Part shown: piece after piece, positions 1 through 11,333 of the stretch
Layout of the letters: each line of letters begins with the position of its first letter
How positions within the stretch are numbered: position 1 is the first letter of the stretch
Source: Achatina immaculata
Lineage: Eukaryota > Mollusca > Gastropoda > Stylommatophora > Achatinidae
Direction of reading: 5' to 3'
Length of the DNA: 64,000 nt
Assembly (NCBI GenBank): GCA_009760885.1
Contig: CM019704.1
Location: 14,572,929-14,636,928 of the forward strand
Program-made: the position numbers and the translations under genes
The notes under the pieces: model-generated
The model's database searches: none
Seen by the model: only the letters and a program-made list of their open reading frames with translations
What the model was told of the DNA's origin: nothing

Positions 1-195
1 GAACGTGTGATGTAATCAGTATCGCGCTCGGCTGTATTTACCTTCCCAAATTTCTCTGCTACCCATTTTTAGAAGTTGGGTGGACCCCGGGGCCCTTTTG
101 GTGTGTACTAGGAAAAAATCCCATTGCTAGGACTTGAACCCGTTATCACCGGATTAGTAAATCGAGCGCCTTACCACCAGCTAACCAGCCCGAGT
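1..195 (-). repeat. tRNA-headed SINE, copy 1 (cut by window edge)
   Basis: The minus strand carries a tRNA-like head at the right end, with an A-box-like stretch near 170-190 and a B-box-like GGGTTCAAGTCC near 132-145. A body follows that is shared with the copies near 11.3, 17.9 and 59.7 kb: a GGTCCACCCA...AAATGGGTA core, then a pyrimidine/purine stretch and a TGATACTG-like segment. The 3' tail lies outside the window. The shared core after a Pol III promoter is the normal layout of a core-type SINE; naming the family would need a repeat library. Confidence 0.8.
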
Positions 196-689
196 ACAGA
201 TAGGAAATAAAATATACTTTGCTTTACACCACAATACCTGTTAAAATAAAAAAAATCATGTCCCAAAACACCAAGATAAGAATCTGCACAACTATAATAA
301 GATCAGCCGTCACATATGGATCAGAAAGGTGGAGCACAACGAACGAACATTAATTTATTTTCAAAGAGTTAAGAACTGGGCACGCAGGCCCGCCTGACAT
401 TCTGTCCTTCATCATACAGCTTTCACTCAGTCATAGTCATCCAGCATTTCTTAATGAGCATAATAATCATGAAGACACATTAAAAGATTACATAAATAAA
501 TAATAAACGTATCTCATGTCCATACACTCTACACTCTATTTACGCAACAACATGAAATAAACTTGCATTCTTACATTCATTCAAAACTAACAAATTTATA
601 GAAAAGTAGTTTTTAAAAAATTACAACACTCAATGCTATACTTTAAACTACTTTAAACTATATCTAGGGAGGCATATGATCCATATCAA
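196..689. other. A+T-rich sequence, no gene seen
   Basis: No coding signal is visible. The part nearest 690 may be the 3' untranslated end of the CR1-like element on the minus strand, but no clear end or target duplication was found. Confidence 0.4.
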
Positions 690-1649
690 ACAGACGTTGA
701 CAAAGTTTAAAGTTATAAGAACGAATATTTCTTATAAGTTTTACGTGAATTAGTAGGGCATGCCAAAGGTGGGCAGCTGAGTAAGAGAAGCTTTTTTAAA
801 ACATGTCAAGCCTTGGCTTTGGGAGAATACAATTGCGTACGCGTTGACTGTATTTTGGGTTGGACTTGAACAACGACCACAGATAGGGTGGAGCATTGTG
901 CATAGAATTTTATAAATTAACTTGACCTTTTTCAAAATAGTTCTCTTCTTGAGGGGTAAAATATCAATATATTTGTCCTTATTTGTAATAAGTGTGCATG
1001 TTTGTCATTTACAAGCTTTTACTGCTCGTTTTTTTAAGTGAGTAAAGTCTTTTCATGTTTGACATGGAATAACCATCCCAGACTGTGGAGCAGTAGTCCA
1101 AGTGTGTTTGTATCTATGATATGTAGTATATTTTTCTGGTGTCTATGTCAAGAAAATGTTTAATTTTAGTAAATTTGTAAACTTTTTGTGCAATGAGTTT
1201 GGTTAGATTGTCTACATGATGATTCCACCTGAGGTGGTGGTCAGTCATGAGACCTAGAGTTTTATGTTCACTAACATTCTCTATCTGTGATGTTCCAGTA
1301 TGGAGCTGTAGTGTTGTTGGTGAATTTGTTAATTTCTGTTTTGTCATAATGAGCACTGATTTTGTTTTGCTGATGTTTATGAGCATTCCGTTATTGTTGC
1401 TCAGCTAATTAGACTGTTTATTTCAATTAGAAGAGTTGACTTAAGGTTAATACAGTCACTGTCACTAATTTAACCTGTGCAGTCATCAGCAAAAGGTGTC
1501 ACAAGAAGATTTTTTGAGATGAAGTGGAAGATGACTGATGTAGATGGTAAACAGGAGAGTACCAAGAATAGATCCCTGTGAAATGCCATTATCAACCACA
1601 GATGAACTTGACTTAAGAGTTTTTTAGGCAAACTATTCGCAAACTAGAC

Positions 1650-3363
1650 AGTGAAATGTTTAAAGAAATGAAGACACTGACGAGAAATGTCACACCTAAG
1701 CTAAATGTAATTTGTGACAAGATGGGGAATACCTTGACAGAGACAGGGGAGATTCTAGAAAGATGGAAGGAATATTGCAGAGGAATGTACGAAACCGACT
1801 GTGAAAGCAGAAATCAACAGTGTGGATTATTATTGGAGGAGAAAGAACCCGAACCAACAATAGAAAAAGTTTTATGGGGAAATAAAGAATGTGAAAAATG
1901 GTAAATCACCAGGATGTGATGAGATAACAGCTGAATTTATTAAAGCAGGAGGAAAGGAATGTGCAACAATCTATCATGCACTATGTAAAAAGATATGGCA
2001 TTCAGGTATTTGGCCAAAACAATGGAAAGGAACTGTATTCATACCACTGTCAAAAAAGGGTAACCTGAAATTATGCACAAACTACAGAACTGTTGCCCTG
2101 ATTAGTCATGACAGTAAAATTCTGTTAAAAATCATAACGGTAGACTTCATAAGAAAATAGAAGAAGCAGTCAATATGGTCCAAGCTGGTTTCAGGCAAGG
2201 AAGAGGACCAAGAGATCATATATTCAATATAAGATTAATAACAGAGAAATGCAGAGAGTTTAATGTGAATCTATATTTATCCTTTATAGACTACCTATAG
2301 GCATTTGATTGTGTACAACACCAGAAACTTTGCGAAATAATGGAAAAAAATGGGATTTCCAACACATTTGATACAATTAACATCACTGCTGTATCTAGAC
2401 CAACAAGCAGCAGTAAGAATAAATGGTGAAACAACAGCTTGGGGTCCATCAGGGGTACGTATTGTCACCTTACTCATTTAACTTGTATATCAAAAATATA
2501 ATGAGGAATGTTAGAGAAGATGTAGACAAAGAATATTATGATGCCATAATAATTGGAGGTTATGAAATACCACAGATTAGTTATGCTGATGACACAGTAT
2601 TACTGTCCACAACACAAAAAGGAATGGAATAAATACTTATATCAGTCCGTAAGAACAGCAAATTTCAAAATATCTAAAATAATGCAAAGAAAACTAAATT
2701 GATAACAACTAACAAAACAAACAAGGCAGATGATATATGTATCAATGATGAAAAACTGGAAGAAGTGGAGAGTTTTGAATATCTTGGATAATTGTTAACT
2801 AATAACGGAGATACAATAAGGGAAATTAAAAGGAGGACATCTATCGCTCTTCAGAAAGTAAATCTACTAAAGAATCTGTGGAGAGGAACAGACAGAACTA
2901 CAAAAATAAGATTTTTAAGGGCATGCATCTTTCTCATCGCAACATATGCCTGTGAGACATGGATACTTAACAAAACTGCTGAGAAACACATAAATGCCTT
3001 TCAATGTAAATGCTACAGAAGAGTTCTTCAAATATTATGGACACAAAAAAGAACAAATATATCTATACTACAAAAACTTAATATTGAAGAAGGCTGGCTA
3101 GTAAAGGGATTAAAGAGAGAAAACTTAAATATTTTGGACACATTAAAAGTCATGATAATCTAGGTAAGACTGTCTTGGAAGGGTACATAATGGGACAAAG
3201 AAAGAGAGGAAGACCATGGCAAAGATGGCTGCAAGACATTGTTGATGATCTGCAAATTGATGCATCAGCAGTAGGCCATCTTTCTCACAACCAAGAGGCC
3301 TACAGGAGTGCTATTAGGGAGGCAAAGTTCTGCAAGGGACATGCAAATGAATGAATGAATGAA
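1650..3363 (+). mobile_element. RTE-type LINE fragment, 5'-truncated, nested
   Basis: The plus strand encodes a decayed RT: KSPGCDEITAEFIKAGG (RT block 1), NMVQAGFRQGRG, SFIDYxxAFDCV, LSPYSFNLY, then YADD at 2582-2593. After these come TYACETWILNKTAEKH, the GHIKSH...GRP...RWLQDI C-terminal block and a tail of TGAA repeats (about 3345-3363). It matches the copy near 40.4-43.2 kb almost throughout, but starts inside the linker between endonuclease and RT, as expected of a 5'-truncated insertion. There are multiple stops (for example TAG at about 2297 and 2158) and frameshifts. It sits in the opposite orientation inside the CR1-like RT. Confidence 0.88.
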
Positions 3364-4556
3364 TCTGCTGTCTGTCAGAAAGACAAGATGTAATGAATTT
3401 TGTCAGGTGTAATCTATAGGTCTCAAGCTTTCTAACTAGGATTTCATGATCAGTCATGTCAAATGCTTTTTTTTTAAGTCAACAAAGACAGAACCACATA
3501 ATTTATCATCATTTATATTAGATAACAAACATTCTGTCATTTTTGTGAGATCTATGTTGCAGGAATATTTCGACCTAAAACCTGACTGACAGTCAACAAT
3601 AAAATCATTTTCTTGCATGTGTTGTAAGGTTGTTTTTTTGTAAGTGTTTTTCTAGGGGTTTTGACAAAGTTGACAGAATGGGAACTGGTCTATAGCTTGA
3701 GGTATTTTTCTCCAAACCAGATTTTAAAAGGTGATATATTTTTGCAATTTTAAAAGCCTGAAGAAAATGGCAATGTGCAATGCACTGATTGTAAATGTAT
3801 GTTAGTGCATCTGTAATTACTGGGACTGAGCAGTGTAATATCCTGTTGCTGATTTCATAAAGTCCTGCTGTCTTGTTGTTCTTTAAAGATGAAAGATAAT
3901 TGTAAACTTCACTAACTGACATGAAATGAATACCGTGTTGTTTTAGATTTGCACATTTGCTACCTATAAATTATTTAATTCAATTATGTCAAAAGTAGAG
4001 GTTGGAGGTGATGATTTTAAGATACTGACTTCTTCTCTGAAATGATTGCTGAACTCTTCACCTGGGGGCACATTATTGTAACTCTCCAAGTCAGACTGTT
4101 TTCTCTTGTTTGCTAGAATGTTAATTGCTTTCCAGACAGACTTACTGTCTGATTTATTCTGAACTAGGTTCCTAAAGTAATTTCTCTTTTCCAGGGCCCT
4201 GTCAGGGTCAGTTAGTTGGTACACATGATCTAGAGGTACTGCTTGTAACTCTTTCAGAAATGATTCTAAGCTGAATTTGTTCAAACTTCTAAAGTTAATA
4301 CTGGTATGTTTATTTTGAAGAATTTTCACGCCACGTCGTGTCCATGTGCAACAGACCGGATAGTGATCACTCAGTGACGTGTGAGGGACTTTACATTCTA
4401 TATTGTTTTCTGGATGAGCTACATATATGTGATCTGTTAGTGTGGATGATGTTTCAGTTACTCTGGTAGGTTTAGTGATAATTTGGGTTAACTGTATAGT
4501 AAAACAATATCATTCCATGTAGCATCTGTTTGTGCATAATGAATGTTGAAATCTCC

Positions 4557-4731
4557 AAGAACAATCATCATCATCATCATGTGCCGTGCCGACTGGCGTT
4601 GGCTATTATGCTTCTCCAGAGTACGCGATCCTTCATGCATGCCATCAGCTCAGTTGGTGATCTCCTCTCACACCATCCCGTCAGGCTGTCCAGTATCATT
4701 TCTCTTGGTCTTCCTCTATAAGAACAATCAT
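4557..4731 (-). mobile_element. LINE 3' end with perfect 12-bp target duplication
   Basis: AAGAACAATCAT occurs at 4557-4568 and again at 4720-4731, framing a 151-bp insert. On the minus strand the insert encodes the last residues of a LINE polyprotein (GRPREMILDSLTGW...) and ends in ATG repeats. It closely matches the 3' end of the element near 62.7-62.9 kb. This is a heavily 5'-truncated insertion placed in the endonuclease of the older CR1-like copy. The insertion looks young because the duplication is still perfect. Confidence 0.9.
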
Positions 4732-5360
4732 ATCCTTTAAATTAAAAGACAAAACATAATCCATTCATACTTGTAAAGTGATTATACCACGATGCTATTG
4801 CATGTGGATTACGATACAGAAACCTGATTAAGATTGGGCTCTGCTTTGGAAGTTTGATTTCCAGCTGTATACATTCAATATCTGATGTCTCAAGGTCTGT
4901 TCTACGGCAAGAGTGTATGGCAGTGGTAACATTTACAACTAATCGTCTCAAGCTTCATAGTAGGGTCACGTCGAAGTAAATTATAACTGTCTATCCTAAT
5001 GTCGTCAGTTATATTTTTGTTTAGACGACTTTCTGAAAAGCCAAAGACATGGATGTTATGATTAACTATATTAGTTGCCTCAGAAAGTTTCCCTAACAGG
5101 TGGTAAATGTTTAAATGACGAATTCTGAGACCTTCCTTTCATAGCCTCTCATCAACAATCTGGGCCATTTTCTACAACTAGTAATGGTTAGGTTACAATG
5201 ATAGATAATTGAATAACAAGATATTTCATGAAATTCCACAGTTCCTATTGTCTGAACACTGGTGACATGTGTTGCTTGTGAAAGACAGACATCATGAAGA
5301 CTTTGCTTAAAGCTGCTGGGCTGAACTGCATGAGATAATGTAAATCTTGATTCCACTGCG

Positions 5361-5464
5361 GTGGGTGTGGTAGATTCTGGGTTGTGTTAGCAGTAGTTTG
5401 CCTGGATGGTTGGTGGGTGTGGTAGATTCTGGGTTGTGTTAGCAGTAGTTTGCCTGGATGGTTG
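5361..5464. repeat. Perfect 52-bp tandem duplication
   Basis: Two identical 52-bp units, each starting GTGGGTGTGGTAGATTCTGG, lie head to tail. Because 52 is not a multiple of three, the duplication shifts the ORF1 frame. Perfect identity points to a recent event after the element had died. Confidence 0.95.
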
Positions 5465-5837
5465 GGGCTGCCGAGTGGGAAGGGGCGGGAACATGGAGTC
5501 ATATGAAGAGGATACAGGAGCTGGAGTTAGAATTGGTATGGGGGCAGGTGGTGATGTTTTGGAGGACATAGGTGGTTGCGTAGTCAGAGGAGAGGTGGTG
5601 CCCCGTGTGTTACGGGTTTTTACTTGTCTTCGCTGCTTTATGTTGCTTGACGGTGGCACTCTGTCCTGCTGTGTTCGAGCTGGGTACTTGATATTTTTAG
5701 CTAGTATGCTAGTACCGATCTTGTTGGTGTGGAACTGGTCACGATAAAGTCTTTTCTTAGGAGCTCCAGATTCCGATGAGAAGAACGGGGCGTTATCGAT
5801 GAAACTTAAGCTGTTTTGTTAGCACAGTGTGCTGAGA

Positions 5838-5899
5838 ATTCTGTTGTTGTTGTTGTTTGTATTTGTTGTTGTTGTTGTATTTGTTGTTGTTGTTGTTAT
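5838..5899. repeat. (GTT)n / TATTTGTTGTTG simple repeat in ORF1
   Basis: Runs of GTT broken by TATTT units would encode Asn/Gln runs on the minus strand at the end of the esterase-like region. It reads as microsatellite growth inside a dead gene. Confidence 0.9.
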
Positions 5900-7370
5900 C
5901 CAAGCGACACCCAGCACCAGAGTAGGCAAGTATGATTGAGGATATGAAGATTGAAGTGTTCAGAAATTTCTGTTTAATTGTCGATGTCAGGACATGAAGA
6001 TCGTAGGGTCTGAGAGTCAAACTATTCATGCTGTCACTGATGCCAACATGAACTGCTGTCCTCATGATCTTTGGGTAGACGTTCAAGCTTCTCAGTGTTC
6101 CTATTATTTTCATGATACCAGCCCCTAGTACCGGAACCTATGAGACTATGTCCTCTGCTGTGATGGACAACCGGTCAGCATATATTCCTTTCATTAGGGA
6201 GTCTCCAATCACCAGATGATTGGTGTTTTCTTTGATGTGGACGTTGTGCTGGTGACTGGGATGATGTTGGTGGTGATTTCGATTTGGAGGCTGCTGAGAG
6301 GAATGTTTGTGAACCATAGGCACCTGTTGACTCTTGTTACTGAACTGTTCTGCAAATCGTCAAACCTGTTGCTAATGTGTACATCGATGGAGTACATTGT
6401 GTTGACTTCTTTCAGTTGTTCTGGTGATTCTTTACTGCGCTGTCTAAGAGTAAGCTCAAGTTCCTGTCGGGATTTATTTGATGAGCTCAGTGACGGTGGC
6501 TCAGCTTGTGTTTCTGTCTCCTGATCTGTGTCACTTTCATCGGTAGAAACTTCCTGGACGCTTGTTATCTTGAATGTTATTTTGACTGAGAGTTTCTGAC
6601 CGCATCAAATCAATAAGATATTTCATGCTTTGGTTTTCCCCCCTGAGAGTCATGATTTATCTCCTGAGACTGTTATTTTCACTGCTGAGAGACTGTTTTA
6701 TTTCGGCAGCCATGTCTTTGATGAAGGTCTTTACCAACTCCTTGACAGCATTCATTACTTCCTGGCTAAAAGGAACTGATGGCCCTTCGCCAGAAGTTGA
6801 AGTTTCCAAAGAACTTAGATCATCAAGTGACTCTGGACAACTGTGGTTTGTGATGCACATGATAGTAGTAGGTAGACCAGGATCTTGTGATTTCAGCACA
6901 AGGGAGTTATTTGCTGTCCTGTGTGGTCATCAGTATGTGTAGATGTCGACAAGACACAACTACTCCCGCATGTTCGGTGTCAGGATTGTTCAGCTGGTCT
7001 CTAGCCATGTTCTCTAGACAGGCTTTTGTTGCGTCAAGTATGTTGTCCCGGCAGTCAAGTACTGCTAGAAAAGTAATTTGAGCATGACGCATGTTAGCTG
7101 ATATTTCTGTCCTGGTGACTGACTCTTGCAAAAGACTGAACTCATCAGACAATCAGGAATCAACAGCCTCGTCTGTACTCTGTACCAACACTTTGTTTGT
7201 GGAGTGGTATAAGTGAATGGTAAGGGCTTGCGCTTTTATTATATTTTCTACATTTGCGCCATCTTTGTCTGTCCATTTTTCACTTTGGATGTGATATCGT
7301 TCATCTATGGCTTGCTTTATACTAAGGTAATGTGAAAGGAGACGGTAACACATTGTCCCTCTTCATTGTC

Positions 7371-7660
7371 ACACCTGGTTGGTTGACGCACCCTCGGAGT
7401 TTAGCCTCCATGACCTTCTTTTTATTAAGCGTGTAGTTTTTAGCAGCCGTGTACCGTAGTCCATCACGGCGACTACACGGTCTCGTAATCTAACACAGTT
7501 CCTCTTCCTCACGTGTTATCATCTTACGTATGGGTATTTACAACAGGGGAACAATAGTTTGGCGCGCCATTGTCTGACACTCGCTTTGTTTAGTCAACGG
7601 ATTAGTTATGCCGGGCCACGCTTCACCACGTGTGAAAAACAGCAAAATCAGGTGATTAAT
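7371..7660 (-). promoter_or_regulatory. Putative 5' UTR / internal promoter of CR1-like LINE
   Basis: This stretch lies just upstream of ORF1 on the minus strand and is richer in C+G and CpG than its flanks, with a GGCGCGCC site near 7561. LINE 5' UTRs hold their own promoters, so the role is inferred from position and composition only. Confidence 0.35.
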
Positions 7661-7859
7661 AAGTGATGAACACAACTTAGGATATTTCTGGAACTATCCA
7701 AGAAAAAACATACAATTTATATTCCTTGCGTATTTCATCGTAATCACGATCACAAGATGAAAATACACATTTCCTTGTAGAACCACACAGAACATCCGAG
7801 AATTCGGAGCTAGGGAAAAACAAGTCCTCACGGTAGGAGACACTCAGAGAGAGAAACAA

Positions 7860-8235
7860 AGAAAGAAGAAGAACTGCAGATCTTTAAGAACAAGATCCTA
7901 AGAAGGATCTTTGGGCCTATAAAGGTTAAGAACATTGAGAAATTAAATGCTAGAAAGAGCCCTGAACTTAACAGCTTTTTAACTCACAGAGCATTCTACG
8001 CGTCTTGAAACAGAACAGATTACGCCGGTTGGGCCATGTAGAAATAATGGAAGAGAACAGAAAAATGAAAATGGTGTATGTACAGGAGATGAAGGTAACA
8101 AGACCGCGAGGTAGACCAAGACAGAGATGGAGAGACAACATAGAAGAAAATATACAGGAAACGGGTGTCATCAACTTGAGAGAGAAGATTATAAGTGAGG
8201 AGGAATGGAGGCGAACTTATCTGCAGCAGTGAGCC
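7860..8235 (+). mobile_element. LINE RT C-terminal fragment
   Basis: The plus-strand frame from about 8005 reads KQNRLRRLGHVEIMEENRKM then RPRGRPRQRWRDNIEEN and ends at a stop at about 8232. This is the usual end of RTE-like RT proteins: an RLxWxGHV block followed by GRPxxRW. The preceding 130 bases hold a shifted piece of the same domain (IFKNKILRRIFGPI). The upstream RT is missing. A mariner element begins 37 bases after the stop. Confidence 0.8.
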
Positions 8236-8268
8236 TTAATGGCTCGAAAAGCTGGGGAAGAATATGTA

Positions 8269-9599
8269 CAAAGGATGTTCAGAAAGTCATGCACCACATC
8301 GTTTTTCTCAGGAGCTCTTTATTCAAAAAGCATGCAATTTATACACATTATAAATGGATACGTCCTGTAAACATCGGTATTATTATCCCATCAACTTGTA
8401 CGGCTTTACGCAAGCGCGAAACAAGTGCATGTATTTCTGGCCGGTAACAGATTTTCTCTTGATTATGTAGCCATTTATTCGCTGCATGAATCACTCCTTC
8501 GTCATCTTTAAATCTTACCCCTCAGAGTGCATCTTTAAGTGGACCAAACAGATGAAAATCAGAGGGTGCCAAATCGAGACTATAGGGTTGATATGGGGTA
8601 GTACAGTCCAACACAATTTGGTGATTGCTTCCCGTGTTGTCAGACCTGTGTGAGGGCGCGCATTGTCGTGAAGGAGAAGCAGGTCTGCTGTAGTCTTGTG
8701 CGGCCGAACTCTCCGAAAAACGTTGATTGAGTTTGTTCACTGTCTTAATGTAAGCTTGCGAATTGATTGTCTCTCCTCTTGGCATAACATCCACAAGAAT
8801 CACACCTTCAGTGTCCAAAAAGACAGTTAAAGTGACCTTTCCAGCTGAAAGAATTGTCTTGAACTTCTTTCTTCGCGGTGATTGCCGATGATGCCACTCC
8901 ACTGACTGTCTTTTTGCCTCAGGTTCAAAATGATGTGCCCAGGTTTCGTCACCTGGTACGATCTTAGCCAAAAAGTTATCTCCATCAGCACTGAAACGCT
9001 CCAACACTTCAGAAGACATTGCTTTCCTTTGCAATCGATGGTCATTTGTGAGACTTCGAGGAACCATCTAGCGCAAACCTTAGAAAATCAGAGAGATTTT
9101 ATAACTGCATTTACACTACCATTGTTGACTGGCAGCTTTAAGGTCAATTGTTGAGTAGTGATACGCCAATCAGTAAGAATAATGCCCTCAGCGCATTTCA
9201 ACATTTCTGCCTTGGTGGATGTGGCAGGACGTCTACAGCGCGGCCGACCATGCAACTCCTTATCTCCATTTACTGATTCTTTGATTCTCTGAACCCAGCG
9301 ACTGATGGTACTCCTGTCGACTGCAAAACTTCCATACACATCACACGGACGCTTGTGAATCTTCAAAACAGTTTCCTTCTCTGCAACGAGAAATTCTATC
9401 ACAATTCGCTGCTTATACCGCAAATTGCTAACACGCTCCATTTCAACGGTTAGGTCAGCCATATTCTTTGACGGCCGCAGTGCAGTTTGGTTCACACAAT
9501 CGGCACATGCCATATTTAAAGTGTACAAAATTTCATGCTTCTATCTTCATTATTAGCTGAAAAAAATGATGTGGTGCATTACTTTCTGAACGCCCCTCG
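8269..9599 (-). mobile_element. Mariner element, near full length, TA flanks
   Basis: Inverted ends match: GTTCAGAAAGTCATGCACCA at the left and the inverse of TGGTGCATTACTTTCTGAAC at the right, with the outermost bases CAAAGG... and CGAGGG.... A TA dinucleotide lies directly outside each end (8267-8268 and 9600-9601), the target duplication used by Tc1/mariner transposons. The length of about 1.33 kb is normal for mariner. It encodes one broken transposase on the minus strand. Confidence 0.93.
8360..9462 (-). pseudogene. Mariner transposase, broken
   Basis: The enzyme would cut the element at its inverted ends and insert it at TA. The likely start is the Met at 9460-9462. An N-terminal helix-turn-helix region follows (LRYKQRIVIEFL... 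and VDRSTISRWVQRIKES). The catalytic aspartates are visible: VPGDETW (Asp codon 8948-8950), HDNARPH (Asp codon 8665-8667) and YSLDLAPSDFHLFG (Asp codon 8573-8575). Lesions: an in-frame TGA at about 9088, a 1-base loss near 9065, a pair of frameshifts that put HDNARPH in a different frame from its flanks, and a TGA at 8522 before the C-terminal tail (VRFKDDEGVIHAANKWL). It is inactive but only moderately decayed. Confidence 0.92.
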
Positions 9600-9601
9600 T
9601 A

Positions 9602-10384
9602 TGTGCGTGTGCGTATCTCCCCGATCATAAGAAGTATAACAAGGGTATGATCTATCAAAAGAAAGACAGCCTATTCAACACACCATGTGACAAAATTAGT
9701 ATTGTTAGAACTTCTGTTTTCAGCCTCTATCACATACAATACTACAAATCTTTTCTTCAAACCCCGCACGTATAGTACATAGCTAACCAAGATGCTATAC
9801 GTAGGGAAACCGACAAAAAGAAATGATTACCACATTGAAAACACATTGTTCTACAGCCTCCAACCTGATAAACCAGTGACATTTTTGTTCCTACAGTTAT
9901 GTCGCAGGTGTTCTGCAGGTTTCAGGTGTCATTACAGAAGAAACTTTTTGCACCAGAAAGATAAACTGAAAGATCTTCTGTAAGCTCTGCCATATTAACT
10001 ACACCGGATATGGACGATGCGGTGTGTTGTGAAGGACCAGAATTCCTATTCTGAGGTAAGGTGCATTCTGCCCTCTTTGTCTTCTTATTCTTTCTCTCAC
10101 TCTCTCTCTCTCTCACACACACACACACTCACTCTCTCCTACTACACATGACTACAAATATGGCGACGTGGTTATAAGTATAGCCCTCCTGAAAGTGCAT
10201 ACAATGAACTCAGTATGACAGAAAGTGTGGCAAACGTGGTTGTTTATCAGCTTCATGGGCAGTGCTTACAGTAAGCTCAAGGGTGATATTACATGCAGCG
10301 TCGCGAGAAAAACATGAGAATTGTGAGCACCTATGTCAGGAATCAGAACAGACATGATTAGCCGCGAAATTTAACAGGTCATTT
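9602..10384. other. Non-coding, with (TC)n(AC)n tract
   Basis: No gene or element seen, apart from a TC/AC microsatellite at about 10092-10137. Short open frames here are Arg/Glu-rich products of the simple repeat. Confidence 0.5.
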
Positions 10385-10870
10385 GGCGTAATGTTAGGTT
10401 ACTGAATTCAAATATCTAGGAAGCACATTTACACAGGATGGATAAATAGACAGAAAAATCTAATAAAGCAAATAATCATACCTATCAGCTTGCACTAATC
10501 CTAAAACATCTAAATATCATCTCGGTGAATAAAAAAAAAGTCTTTCAAACAATACCCACATTGACTCTGTGCTATCACCAAATACCATGACAGAGAGATA
10601 ACAACAAGCCAGATGAAATGCTGAAGAAAAATGGTAAACAAGATAAGCAGACATCAATTGCGAAATGAAATAATCCGACAAATGGTGGGAACAACACCTG
10701 TCAAGGAAAATCAGAGAGTTAAGTGGTTCGGGCATTTGATACGCATTAATCAGAACAACCAGCTGCAAGTCCATACAACTCGAAAATATCTAGATATAGG
10801 GCGCCAGGACAAGGAAAAAAGTGGATAGATAGAGTGAAAGACACACTGAGAAACACAACATGACAGCTAC
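10385..10870 (+). mobile_element. LINE RT 3' fragment, degraded
   Basis: The plus strand opens with EFKYLGSTFTQDG, a typical RT motif-E/thumb block. It later carries IRQMVGTTPVKENQRVKWFGHLIR, the GHLIR block near the end of RTE-like proteins. Between them the frame is broken by stops and a poly-A run at 10530. The GRP block is poorly kept. The family differs from the copies at 1.6 and 40 kb. Confidence 0.7.
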
Positions 10871-11149
10871 CCAGGCTTTTAACCGTGTTCTGGACCGATG
10901 TCTGAAACTCCCTGTGACAGTAATGGCATATGCAGACAAATAAAAGTTGCTCGTCTTACTGTAATCCGTGAATCTCCTCACAGTTATTCTTTTAACCCCT
11001 CACTCTGCTGTTGAAATACATTACTTCATCATCATGTATATTACTGTTTAAAGAAACAGAACTATTTGCGAAAGCAAGGGTTTCAAAATATTTTAATGAC
11101 TACAGATTCTCCACGGTTTGTACAGTGTGTCCATATCACTTTCGTCAGA

Positions 11150-11270
11150 CTGTCGAAATCATCATAATCACCAGTCTTATTAGATACCAGCACGTATTCA
11201 AAATAAGTATTTAGCTTGGTTCTATTTTACAAATAGATAGTTGGGAACAGAACAGATGAAAGAAGACTTT
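11150..11270. repeat. Dispersed repeat of unknown type, copy A
   Basis: The segment beginning CAGACTGTCGAAATCATCAT matches a second copy at about 31.2-31.34 kb, including a shared later GGTTGGTTCTA-like stretch and an AACAGAACAG end. It has no coding potential and no recognised element hallmark. Confidence 0.6.
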
Positions 11271-11333
11271 AACCCGATGAGTGAGTGATCAATGTAAATA
11301 TTACGAGAAACAAAAAAGATCCCCACTTTGGAA

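Larger units (their letters stand above)
690..5160 (-). pseudogene. CR1-like ORF2: AP endonuclease and RT, interrupted
   Basis: The polyprotein would nick target DNA and copy the element RNA at the nick. In minus-strand order there is an endonuclease start like GLRIRHLNI (about 5100), then RLVVNV...LEIKLP (4800-4950), then GDFNIHYAQTDATW (about 4520, catalytic D/N region) and SDHYPVCC-like sequence near 4350. A linker follows at 3964-4329. RT begins with SSYRPVPILSTLSKPLEK (about 3650-3710) and CQSGFR (about 3590), breaks off at the RTE insertion, then resumes with a QGS(I/V)LG block (near 1580), a FADDC catalytic block (near 1480) and a C-terminal SAAHLWHAL stretch (about 760-790). Several frameshifts and stops are present. 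The two insertions split endonuclease and RT respectively. Confidence 0.8.
5250..7353 (-). pseudogene. CR1-like ORF1 with esterase-like (SGNH) region
   Basis: In LINEs of this group ORF1 makes an RNA-binding/accessory protein that often carries an SGNH esterase domain. Here the GDS nucleophile block is LVIGDSLMKGI (GDS codons at 6198-6206), followed in the same frame by NVYPKIMRTAVHVGISD, which resembles the later G-x-N-D block with N changed to S. One TGA at about 6138 lies between them. The upstream part is an acidic, Ser-rich linker (about 6440-6900) and a region near 6910-7353 with no recognised domain, joined across one stop at 7153 and a frameshift near 6900. The 3' part is altered by a (GTT)n expansion and a 52-bp tandem duplication. 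No PHD finger was seen. The protein cannot be made intact. Confidence 0.72.
690..7660 (-). mobile_element. CR1-like LINE with two nested insertions
   Basis: Read on the minus strand this is one non-LTR retrotransposon in the usual order: putative 5' UTR, ORF1 with an esterase-like region, then ORF2 with endonuclease and RT. RT homology resumes in order on both sides of an RTE fragment at about 1650-3363, and endonuclease homology resumes on both sides of a short LINE 3' end at 4569-4719. The parent is therefore older than both. Stops and shifts occur throughout, so the copy is inactive. Esterase-bearing ORF1 is established for CR1-group elements; the exact clade (CR1, L2, Crack, Daphne) is not settled here. 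Neither outer boundary is precise. Confidence 0.82.

Noticed and set aside
5406..5747. 113-codon plus-strand open frame rich in Gly/Val
   Set aside because: It is the antisense of CR1-like ORF1 and includes the 52-bp duplication.
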